A stretch of DNA of 23,084 nucleotides from assembly GCA_964463245.1 (NCBI GenBank), contig CAYXBU010000031.1, positions 1 through 23,084 of the forward strand. Direction: 5' to 3'. Position numbers and translations under genes: made by a program. A model generated the notes under the pieces. It had not been told where the DNA came from. It was given only the letters and a program-made list of their open reading frames with translations, and ran no database searches. This stretch comes from CAMEON01 sp964463245. GTDB lineage: Bacteria > Bacillota > Clostridia > Oscillospirales > CAG-272. Each line of letters opens with the position of its first letter. Within the stretch, counting starts at the first letter, position 1. Positions 13,939-20,920 of the stretch are shown here, piece by piece.

Positions 13939-15036
13939 ATGTCCGCGCAAGAGTATACGCACGACGAGTTGAGCGAACGCAAAAAGCAGATACTCAAAGC
14001 CATCGTTGATGCCCACATCGCCGGCGGCGAGCCGGTCGGCTCCAAATATCTGGTGGAGAGCAAGCAGTTGTCCTGCTCCTCTGCTACCATCCGTAACGAG
14101 ATGGCTGAGCTGGAGGCCATGGGCTACTTAGAGCAGCCCCACGCATCCGCCGGGCGAGTGCCCAGCGAGCGGGGCTACCGCTTCTATGTGGATTCCCTCA
14201 TCGAGCATTACGCCATGACGGCGCGGGAGATCGGGCAGATCAACCAGCTCCTGCAATCCAAGATGGCCGAGCTGGATCAGATATTGGTGAACGCCTCGCG
14301 AGTGGCCTCAAACCTAACCAACTACACAGGCTTCGCCGTCAAGCCGGGTGTCCCCTCGGTCAGCATCAAGCGGTTCGACACGGTCTTTCTGGACGAGCAT
14401 ACCTTCATCCTGGTGATGGTGGCAGCGGGAAGCCAAGTCAAGACCCGCACCCTGCGTGTGGAGGGGGAGCGTCCCCTGTCCCAGACCGCGACGGATCAGC
14501 TGGCGGCGGCACTCAACGAGCACCTGCACGACCTGACTGCCAGCCAGATCACCCTGCCGGTCATGATGGAGCTGGAAACGGCTCTCGGCAGTTGGTCTTC
14601 GCTGGTCGCACCGGCGGTCAAGGCACTGTATGAGGTCATGGGGGAGATGGACGAGGCGCGTTTCCGCGTCAGCGGCGTGGATCGCCTGCTCCAGTACCCC
14701 GAGTTCAGCAATCCCGACCAGATGAAGGCGGTGCTGGGCGTGATCGAGAAGCCGGAGGAGCTGGTCAATATGGTGTCCGACCCGCAGGGGGAGGGTGTCA
14801 ACGTGGTCATCGGCTCGGAAAGCTCGGTGCGGGTGACCGACAACTCCGCGCTGGTCTACATTCCCATCATTCGGGACGGCAAGAACATCGGCACCATCGG
14901 TGTGCTGGGTCCCGCCCGCATGGATTATGCCCGCGTGCTGGCCACGCTGGAGGGCATATCCGAGAACATCTCCAGCCTGTTCGACGAGCAGAAACAGCTT
15001 CCGGGCAAGGAGGAAAAGCCGGACGGGGATGCGTAG
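13939..15036 (+). CDS. hrcA: Heat-inducible transcription repressor HrcA
   Basis: This 365-residue repressor has an N-terminal winged helix: LSERKKQILKAIVDAHIAGG, then EPVGSKYLVE, then SSATIRNEMAELEAMGYLEQPHASAGRVPSERGYRFYVD, which is the most conserved HrcA segment. A GAF-like dimerisation region follows, ending in VYIPIIRDGKNIGTIGVLGPARMDY. It controls class I heat-shock genes by binding CIRCE, and a CIRCE site overlaps its own transcription start region. The ATG at 13939 is preceded by GGGAGGTG at 6 nt. It is the first gene of a five-gene operon, so it is autoregulated. Confidence 0.97.
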   Translation: MSAQEYTHDELSERKKQILKAIVDAHIAGGEPVGSKYLVESKQLSCSSATIRNEMAELEAMGYLEQPHASAGRVPSERGYRFYVDSLIEHYAMTAREIGQINQLLQSKMAELDQILVNASRVASNLTNYTGFAVKPGVPSVSIKRFDTVFLDEHTFILVMVAAGSQVKTRTLRVEGERPLSQTATDQLAAALNEHLHDLTASQITLPVMMELETALGSWSSLVAPAVKALYEVMGEMDEARFRVSGVDRLLQYPEFSNPDQMKAVLGVIEKPEELVNMVSDPQGEGVNVVIGSESSVRVTDNSALVYIPIIRDGKNIGTIGVLGPARMDYARVLATLEGISENISSLFDEQKQLPGKEEKPDGDA

Positions 15037-15082
15037 CGACAGCACGGACAGAACATGAAGTATACATGAGGAGGATATAGAT

Positions 15083-15688
15083 ATGGCAGATGAAAAGGAT
15101 ACCGTCTGCGAGACGGATACGCCGTCGCCGGACGAGACCGACACCCGAGCGGCTGTCGAGACCCCGGAGGACGAGGGGGACGGCAAGTTGCGAGGCAGCG
15201 ACAAGAAGCGACTCAAGCGCGCCGAGGCCGAGTTAGCCGAGGCCTGCAAGAAGGTCGAGGCGGCCGAGGCCGAGCTGGCGACCGAGCGGGACAAGTACCT
15301 GCGGATGCTGGCCGAGTATGACAACTACCGCCGCCGCACCGCTAAGGAGAAAGAGAGCATCTACACGGATGCGGTCGCCGATGCCGTGAGCGAGCTGCTC
15401 CCCATCATCGACACGCTGGAAAAGGCGGTCTCGGAGATCCCCGATGGCGAGGAGGAGGCTCCCTTCGCCAAGGGTATGCGCCTGACCCTCAAGGTCGCGG
15501 GGGATGCCCTGCGCAAGCTGGATGTCACCGAGATCGAGACGGTCACCTTCGACCCCAACCTGCACAACGCCGTCGGGCACATCGAGGACGAGACCCGCGG
15601 CGAGGGCGAGATCGTGGACGTGTTCCAAAAGGGCTACCGCAAGGGTGACAAGGTCATCCGCTTCGCCATGGTGCGCGTGGCAAATTAA
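15083..15688 (+). CDS. grpE: Nucleotide exchange factor GrpE
   Basis: This 201-residue protein has a disordered acidic N-terminus (about 1-40) and a long coiled coil (about 45-100) containing the conserved ERDKYLRMLAEYDNYRRRTAKEKE segment. A C-terminal beta domain follows, with NAVGHIEDE and VFQKGYRKGDKVIRFAMVRVAN. GrpE speeds ADP release from DnaK and in some bacteria acts as a thermosensor. The ATG at 15083 has GAGGAGG 8 nt upstream. It lies 46 bp after hrcA and 38 bp before dnaK, in the order usual for Firmicutes. Confidence 0.97.
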   Translation: MADEKDTVCETDTPSPDETDTRAAVETPEDEGDGKLRGSDKKRLKRAEAELAEACKKVEAAEAELATERDKYLRMLAEYDNYRRRTAKEKESIYTDAVADAVSELLPIIDTLEKAVSEIPDGEEEAPFAKGMRLTLKVAGDALRKLDVTEIETVTFDPNLHNAVGHIEDETRGEGEIVDVFQKGYRKGDKVIRFAMVRVAN

Positions 15689-15726
15689 GATACAATTTTT
15701 TCAAATCAGTTTGGAGGATAGATATT

Positions 15727-17565
15727 ATGGGAAAGATCATTGGTATCGATTTAGGTACGACAAACTCTTGTGTGGCGATCTACGAGGGCTCCGAGCCCGC
15801 CGTGATCCCGAACCCGGAGGGTGCGCGGACGACCCCGTCCGTCGTGGCCTTCTCCAAGACCGGCGAGCGTATGGTCGGTCAGGTGGCTAAGCGTCAGGCT
15901 ATCACCAACCCCGACCGCACCATCAGCTCCATCAAGCGTAAGATGGGCTCCGACTACAAGGTCACCATCGACGGCAAGGGCTACACCCCGCAGGAGATCT
16001 CCGCGATGATCCTGCAGAAGATGAAGGCGGATGCCGAGGCCTATCTGGGCACGTCGGTCAGCCAGGCAGTCATCACGGTTCCCGCCTACTTCACGGATGC
16101 ACAGCGTCAGGCCACCAAGGATGCCGGTAAGATCGCCGGTCTGGAGGTACTGCGTATCATCAATGAGCCCACCGCCGCGGCTTTGGCCTACGGCATGGAC
16201 AAGGAAGACAACCAGAAGATCATGGTCTTCGACCTGGGCGGCGGTACCTTCGATGTATCCCTCCTGGAGATCTCGGACGGTGTGTTCGAGGTGCTGGCGA
16301 CCGCCGGTAACAACCACCTGGGCGGCGATGACTTCGACCAGCGCATCATCAACTGGATGGCCGACAAGTTCCAGCGCGAGAACGGCGTTGACCTGCGTAA
16401 CGACAAGATGGTGCTGCAGAGACTCAAGGACGCCGCCGAGAAGGCCAAGATCGAGCTGTCCGGCATGACCCAGACCGACATCAACTTGCCCTTCATCACG
16501 GCGACTGCCAGCGGTCCTCTCCACTTCGAGGCGACCCTGACCCGCGCCGAGTTCGACCGCATCACCTCCGACCTGGTAGAGGCCACCATGGGTCCGACCC
16601 GCCAGGTGCTGAAGGATGCCGGTCTGAATGCCGCTCAGGTGGATAAGATCCTGATGGTGGGCGGTTCTACCCGTATCCCCGCCGTGCAGGAGGCTGTCAA
16701 GAAGTTCCTCGGGAAGGAGCCCTTCAAGGGCATCAACCCCGACGAGTGCGTGGCAGTCGGTGCCGCCATTCAGGGCGGCGTGCTGGCAGGCGAGGTCAAG
16801 GATCTCCTGCTTCTGGACGTGACCCCGCTGTCGCTGGGCATCGAGACCATGGGCGGCGTGTTCACCCGCATCATCGACCGCAACACCACCATCCCCGTCA
16901 AGAAGAGCCAGGTGTTCTCCACGGCGGCAGACGGTCAGACCAGCGTGGAGATCCATGTCCTGCAGGGTGAGCGCGAGATGGCACAGTACAACACGACGCT
17001 GGGTCGCTTCAACCTGGACGGCATCATGCCGGCTCCTCGCGGCGTACCGCAGATCGAGGTCACCTTCGACATCGATGCCAACGGTATCGTGAATGTCACC
17101 GCGACCGACAAGGGCACCGGCAAGGAACAGCACATCACCATCACCTCCTCCACCAACATGAGCAAGGAGGACATCGACAAGGCCGTGCGGGATGCCGAGA
17201 AGTTCGCCGAGCAGGATAAGAAGGCCAAGGAGGCCGTCGAGACCAAGAACCGCGCCGAGTCCATCATCAACCAGAGCGAGAAGACCCTGGAGGAGTTGGG
17301 TGACAAGGTCACGGAGGACGACAAGGCGGCTGTCCGTGCGGCTGTCGAGAAGCTGAAGGCCACCGTGAACAGCGGCGACACCGAGGCCATCAAAGCCGAC
17401 ACCGAGGCTCTGGAGAAGGAGTTCTACAAGCTCTCCGAGAAGGTCTACCAGCAGTCCGCACCGCAGGGTGACCCGCAGGGCGGCGCCGATCAGGGCGGTG
17501 CAAACGGCTCGGACGGCACCTACTACGATGCCGACTTCGAGGACAACAGCAACAACGGCAAGTAA
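15727..17565 (+). CDS. dnaK: Molecular chaperone DnaK (Hsp70)
   Basis: This 612-residue chaperone carries all three Hsp70 signatures: IGIDLGTTNSCVAI near the N-terminus, VFDLGGGTFDVSLLEI around residue 170, and ILMVGGSTRIPAVQEAVKKF around residue 310. The interdomain linker KDLLLLDVTPLSLGIETMGG leads into the substrate-binding domain and helical lid. The tail is Gly/Gln/Asn-rich and disordered, ending in a Tyr/Asp-containing stretch rather than the classical EEVKD motif. It binds exposed hydrophobic peptides in an ATP-driven cycle with DnaJ and GrpE. The codon choice looks more biased than in neighbouring genes, as expected for high expression. GGAGG precedes the start at about 9 nt. Confidence 0.98.
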   Translation: MGKIIGIDLGTTNSCVAIYEGSEPAVIPNPEGARTTPSVVAFSKTGERMVGQVAKRQAITNPDRTISSIKRKMGSDYKVTIDGKGYTPQEISAMILQKMKADAEAYLGTSVSQAVITVPAYFTDAQRQATKDAGKIAGLEVLRIINEPTAAALAYGMDKEDNQKIMVFDLGGGTFDVSLLEISDGVFEVLATAGNNHLGGDDFDQRIINWMADKFQRENGVDLRNDKMVLQRLKDAAEKAKIELSGMTQTDINLPFITATASGPLHFEATLTRAEFDRITSDLVEATMGPTRQVLKDAGLNAAQVDKILMVGGSTRIPAVQEAVKKFLGKEPFKGINPDECVAVGAAIQGGVLAGEVKDLLLLDVTPLSLGIETMGGVFTRIIDRNTTIPVKKSQVFSTAADGQTSVEIHVLQGEREMAQYNTTLGRFNLDGIMPAPRGVPQIEVTFDIDANGIVNVTATDKGTGKEQHITITSSTNMSKEDIDKAVRDAEKFAEQDKKAKEAVETKNRAESIINQSEKTLEELGDKVTEDDKAAVRAAVEKLKATVNSGDTEAIKADTEALEKEFYKLSEKVYQQSAPQGDPQGGADQGGANGSDGTYYDADFEDNSNNGK

Positions 17566-17584
17566 TTCGATACAGACAAAATGA

Positions 17585-17611
17585 CCCGACGGGGGAAAAA
17601 CCCCCGCCGGG
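17585..17611 (+). terminator. Hairpin between dnaK and dnaJ, possible partial terminator or mRNA-stabilising stem
   Basis: CCCGACGGGGG (17585-17595) and CCCCCGCCGGG (17601-17611) form an 11-bp stem with one mismatch around an AAAAA loop. It lies 19 bp after the dnaK stop. No T tract follows, so it probably does not fully stop transcription. It could set the dnaK to dnaJ expression ratio or protect the dnaK 3' end. Confidence 0.55.
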
Positions 17612-17639
17612 ATTGTGCGTAGAAGCCCCGGACGTCGAT

Positions 17640-17659
17640 GCTGTGCATAGCTGTGCATA
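17640..17659 (+). repeat. Two tandem copies of a 10-bp unit in the dnaK-dnaJ gap
   Basis: GCTGTGCATA occurs twice head to tail (17640-17649 and 17650-17659), flanked by CGATG on both sides. It is the only short tandem repeat noticed in this operon. No function is evident. Confidence 0.5.
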
Positions 17660-17706
17660 CGATGCTCCCATGGGCAGGGCAACGCATACATTTCCCCGGA
17701 AAGGAC

Positions 17707-17725
17707 GCTTCCGCCGTGCGGAAGC
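17707..17725 (+). promoter_or_regulatory. Perfect 8-bp hairpin just upstream of the dnaJ ribosome binding site
   Basis: GCTTCCGC (17707-17714) and GCGGAAGC (17718-17725) pair perfectly around a CGT loop and end 5 bp before AAGGA (17731-17735). The ribosome binding site itself is only 2 nt from the dnaJ ATG, which is unusually tight. The stem may influence dnaJ translation; this is inference. Confidence 0.4.
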
Positions 17726-17737
17726 ATAGCAAGGATC

Positions 17738-18871
17738 ATGGCAGAAGACAGAGATTATTATGAAATACTCGGCATAGACAGGAGTGCCGATGCCGATACC
17801 ATCAAGAACGCCTACCGCAAGCTGGCCAAGAAGTACCACCCCGACCTCAACCCCGGCAACGCCGAGGCCGAGAAGAATTTCAAGGAAGTCAACGAGGCCT
17901 ACTCGGTGCTCTCCGACCCGGACAAGAAGGCCAAGTACGATCAGTTCGGCAAGGCGGCCTTTGACCCCTCGGCGGGCGGCGGCAGCTATGGCGGCGGCTT
18001 TACCGATTTCGGAGACCTGGGGGATATCTTCGGCAGTATCTTCGGCGGTGCCTTCGGAGGCGGCTCTACCCGACGGCAAAACGGTCCCCAACGCGGCGAG
18101 GATGTGCAGGTGCGGGTCACGCTGACCTTTGAGGAGGCCATATTCGGCTGCAGGAAGGACATCAACTATACCCGCCTGCACAAGTGCCCCGCTTGCTCCG
18201 GTTCGGGCGCGGAGGCAGGAACCCGTGCCGAGACCTGCCCCACCTGTCACGGTTCGGGACAGCGGGTGGTGGTTCAGCGCATGGGCGGTATGTCCTTCCA
18301 GTCCCAGACCACCTGTGACACCTGCCGAGGCACGGGCAAATATATCAAGACCCCCTGCTCCAAGTGTCGGGGCACCGGTCTGGAGCGGGAGAACAAGCGG
18401 ATCACCGTCTCCATCCCCGCCGGTATTGATGACGGACAGCGCATCGTCCAGCGCGGACAGGGCTGTGAGGGCAAGAACGGCGGGTCGGCGGGTGACCTGG
18501 TCATCTTTGTGTCGGTCAAGCCCGACAATGTCTTTACCCGCGACGGCGTGGATCTCTACTGTGATGTGCCTCTGAGCGTTGCCGAGGCCACGCTGGGCGC
18601 CGAGATCGAGGTACCCACTCCGGACGGCACCGAGAAGTATACCATCGCGGAGGGGACTCAGAACGGCACGACCTTTACCCTGCGGGGCAAGGGCGTTCCC
18701 TACGTCAACCGCTCCGACCGCCGCGGCGACCTGATCTGCACGGTCAATGTGGAGATCCCGCGCAGGCTGAACGAGAAGCAAAAGCAGGCCATGCGGGACT
18801 TCGCGGCGGCCTGCGATGAGAAGAACTATGCGAAAAAGTCCAAATTCCGCAATCTGTTCAACAAAAAGTAA
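17738..18871 (+). CDS. dnaJ: Chaperone protein DnaJ (Hsp40, type I)
   Basis: This 377-residue co-chaperone has an N-terminal J domain with the HPD motif (34-36) that stimulates DnaK ATPase. A Gly/Phe-rich linker (about 75-115) follows. The zinc-binding domain has four CxxCxGxG-type repeats (CPACSGSG, CPTCHGSG, CDTCRGTG, CSKCRGTG). The C-terminal substrate-binding beta domains complete a classical type I DnaJ. The first residues MAEDRDYYEILGIDRSADA fit the family, supporting the ATG at 17738. It is separated from dnaK by an unusually long 172-bp gap containing hairpins, so its expression may be uncoupled from dnaK in part. prmA follows after 11 bp. Confidence 0.97.
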   Translation: MAEDRDYYEILGIDRSADADTIKNAYRKLAKKYHPDLNPGNAEAEKNFKEVNEAYSVLSDPDKKAKYDQFGKAAFDPSAGGGSYGGGFTDFGDLGDIFGSIFGGAFGGGSTRRQNGPQRGEDVQVRVTLTFEEAIFGCRKDINYTRLHKCPACSGSGAEAGTRAETCPTCHGSGQRVVVQRMGGMSFQSQTTCDTCRGTGKYIKTPCSKCRGTGLERENKRITVSIPAGIDDGQRIVQRGQGCEGKNGGSAGDLVIFVSVKPDNVFTRDGVDLYCDVPLSVAEATLGAEIEVPTPDGTEKYTIAEGTQNGTTFTLRGKGVPYVNRSDRRGDLICTVNVEIPRRLNEKQKQAMRDFAAACDEKNYAKKSKFRNLFNKK

Positions 18872-18882
18872 GGGAGATCGGC

Positions 18883-19902
18883 ATGAGCAATACCGAAAAC
18901 AGGACGCACGACGACAGGAACAGTGACCGCTCCATCCCGGAGCGCGACCCGGACTACGTCTGCGAGGATTACGGCGATGTCAAGGCCTGGACACAGATCC
19001 GAGTCACCGTCCCGCTGGAACAGCTGGACACCCTCTCTGCGCTGATGAGCATGATCAGCAACAACCTGATGATCGAGGACTACTCGGACATCGAGACCGA
19101 CCTGCGCACCTGCTACGGCGACCTGATCGACGAGAAGATCCTCCGCGCCGACCGCACGATCGCCTCGGTATCGGTCTATGTGCCCTCCGACCGCAGCTAC
19201 GCCGACGATGTGGCATTCCTGCGCGACCGCATGGCGGCCGCCGACATCGACGGCAAGTTGGAGCTGGTCGGGATCAACGAGGAGGACTGGGCGAACAACT
19301 GGAAGCAGTACTACAAGCCGGTCAAGATCGGGGAGCGCATCGTCATCTGCCCCGCATGGGAGACCTACCGACCGGAGGGGGAGGAGCTGGTGGTACGCAT
19401 GGATCCCGGCATGGCCTTTGGCACCGGCACCCATGAGACCACCCGCCTGATGATCCACCTTTTGGAGACCCATACCCGTCCCGGCTGTCGGATGCTGGAC
19501 GTGGGCACCGGAACCGGCATTCTGGCTATCTGCGCCTCCCGCCTGGGGGCGGGGGTCTGCCGCGCCTACGACATAGACCCCACCGCCGTGCGGGTCGCGC
19601 GGGAGAATATCCGCGAGAGCGGTCTTGAGAACATCACCTGCGACCGCTCCGATCTGCTCAAGCAGGTCGATCTGGAGGGCGGACAGTACGACCTCATCAG
19701 TGCCAATATCGTGGCAGACATCCTCATCCGCATGATGCCGGATGTCGGTGCCTACTTAGCACCCGAAGGTACCCTTCTCCTCTCGGGCATCGTTGCCGAG
19801 CGGTGTGACGATGTCGTAAACGCCGCCGTTGCAAACGGCTTTGCCGTCGCCGAGACCCTGACCGAGAACGGCTGGTGCGCGCTGGCGGTAAGGAGAGCGT
19901 AA
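18883..19902 (+). CDS. prmA: Ribosomal protein L11 methyltransferase
   Basis: This 339-residue protein has the PrmA substrate-recognition domain at the N-terminus (KAWTQIRVTVPLEQLDTLSALM onward) and a Rossmann methyltransferase domain. MDPGMAFGTGTHETTRL precedes the SAM-binding glycine loop DVGTGTGILAI, and ANIVADILIRMMP is the conserved post-motif. PrmA uses S-adenosylmethionine to trimethylate L11 residues. About 36 charged residues precede the normal PrmA start; GGGAG lies well placed before the ATG at 18883, so the extension is probably real. A prmA gene after dnaJ is a recurring Firmicutes arrangement and here closes the heat-shock operon. Confidence 0.95.
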   Translation: MSNTENRTHDDRNSDRSIPERDPDYVCEDYGDVKAWTQIRVTVPLEQLDTLSALMSMISNNLMIEDYSDIETDLRTCYGDLIDEKILRADRTIASVSVYVPSDRSYADDVAFLRDRMAAADIDGKLELVGINEEDWANNWKQYYKPVKIGERIVICPAWETYRPEGEELVVRMDPGMAFGTGTHETTRLMIHLLETHTRPGCRMLDVGTGTGILAICASRLGAGVCRAYDIDPTAVRVARENIRESGLENITCDRSDLLKQVDLEGGQYDLISANIVADILIRMMPDVGAYLAPEGTLLLSGIVAERCDDVVNAAVANGFAVAETLTENGWCALAVRRA

Positions 19903-19914
19903 AAATATATTTTT

Positions 19915-19960
19915 GCGGGGGAAGAAGAACCGTTTGTGGTTCTTCTCCCCCCGCCTTTTT
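19915..19960 (+). terminator. Intrinsic terminator of the heat-shock operon
   Basis: A 16-bp stem with one mismatch (19915-19930 with 19939-19954) and an 8-nt loop is followed by CTTTTT (19955-19960). The lower stem is G/C-rich and the upper stem alternates GAAGAAGAAC and GTTCTTCT. It ends 10 bp before the convergent nucleoside hydrolase stop and may also end that unit, since an A/T-rich stretch lies on its other side. Confidence 0.93.
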
Positions 19961-19969
19961 GGTCTTATA

Positions 19970-20884
19970 TCACTCTCCCAATATGCGGAAGAGCTCGCCC
20001 ATGAGGGCATCACGGTGGATATAGGTAACTTGGCGCATGAGGTGGTTATAGGGGGCGTGTCCCCAGTGCCCGTCATACTCCGGGATGGGGGCGGGCAGGA
20101 GGCGGGAGAGCATGAAGCGGTCGCCCTCATTAAGCAGCCACGCGGCGGCGGTCACATCCCAGATGATACGGCTCCAGACACGACCGGAGGCGTAGGCTTC
20201 GGCCTCCTCCACCGTGTGCTTGACAAGATAATCGCACAAGGGGTTCTTGCCCTCCAGCCACTGCCGCAGCTCCGGCTCGGTCAAATAGAAGGAGGAGACC
20301 ACCCCCATGCAGGGCAGCTGTACCAGCGGACAGCCACAGCCGAACACCACCCGCGCCCCGGCGATGTCCTGATTCAGGTTGAACTCGCGGTTGTCCGGCC
20401 AGGTCTCGAAGTGGCCGCCCAGCCAGACCAGCACGATGCGCTCGGCGATCTCGGGGCACATCAGGAGGGCAGAGGCGACATTGGTGATCGCGCCGATGGC
20501 CACGACATACAGGGGATGCTCGGGGGTATAGGTCATGGCCAGCTCACACAGGTGGTGTGCGGCGGGGCTGTCCACGGGGGTCTTCTCGTCCGGCAGGTAG
20601 CCGCGTGAGCCGCGGAAGACGCAGGCCTTCAAGTCCTCCTTCCCCATGAGGGTCAGGAGGTTGAGGATCTCCTCGTAGCTTCTCTCCATGCCGTCCTCGG
20701 GGGAGGTGGAATGGTGGTTGAAGAAGGGCGCAGCGTAGACAGCGCGGAGGTTCATGCGGTCGCTCTTGACCATTAAGGACAGGGCGTATTGGTCGTCGAT
20801 CTCGTTGTAGGTGTCGGTGTCCAGAACACAGTCAATGCGTCCCGCGGGCGGCTCTAAGTTGCGGATGCGTTGCAGTTCGGTCAT
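19970..20884 (-). CDS. Nucleoside hydrolase family protein (inosine/uridine-preferring type)
   Basis: The 304-residue product has the nucleoside hydrolase fold. The N-terminal calcium-binding signature reads LDTDTYNEIDDQYAL, with Asp22, Asp24, Asp30 and Asp31 as likely metal or catalytic residues; it departs from the classical DxDxGxDD by Asn-Glu in the middle. VVAIGAITNVASALL and the WDVTAAAWLL segment near the C-terminus are also typical. Enzymes of this fold split ribonucleosides into base and ribose, but this subgroup is less well characterised, so the substrate is uncertain. The ATG at 20884 has AAGGAG 9 nt upstream. It follows recG after 36 bp and is probably co-transcribed with it. Confidence 0.88.
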   Translation of the reverse strand: MTELQRIRNLEPPAGRIDCVLDTDTYNEIDDQYALSLMVKSDRMNLRAVYAAPFFNHHSTSPEDGMERSYEEILNLLTLMGKEDLKACVFRGSRGYLPDEKTPVDSPAAHHLCELAMTYTPEHPLYVVAIGAITNVASALLMCPEIAERIVLVWLGGHFETWPDNREFNLNQDIAGARVVFGCGCPLVQLPCMGVVSSFYLTEPELRQWLEGKNPLCDYLVKHTVEEAEAYASGRVWSRIIWDVTAAAWLLNEGDRFMLSRLLPAPIPEYDGHWGHAPYNHLMRQVTYIHRDALMGELFRILGE

Positions 20885-20902
20885 ATCATACTCTCCTTTT
20901 TC

Positions 20903-20916
20903 GGGCGTATACGCCC
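20903..20916. repeat. Perfect 14-bp palindrome between recG and the nucleoside hydrolase gene
   Basis: GGGCGTATACGCCC is an exact palindrome, able to form a 5-bp stem with a TATA loop. It is flanked by six T on the plus strand. Terminator polarity would suit plus-strand transcription, yet both neighbouring genes are on the minus strand. It might be an operator or a weak RNA stem. Confidence 0.4.
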
Positions 20917-20920
20917 TTTT

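Noticed and set aside
15751..17739. 662-codon minus-strand open frame opposite dnaK
   Set aside because: It is the antisense shadow of dnaK; its composition (Leu, Gly, Val, Asp, His rich) is typical of such shadows and it has no motifs.
20903..20916. Palindrome plus six T as a terminator
   Set aside because: The T tract is on the plus strand, but no plus-strand gene leads into it; recG and the hydrolase gene are both on the minus strand.
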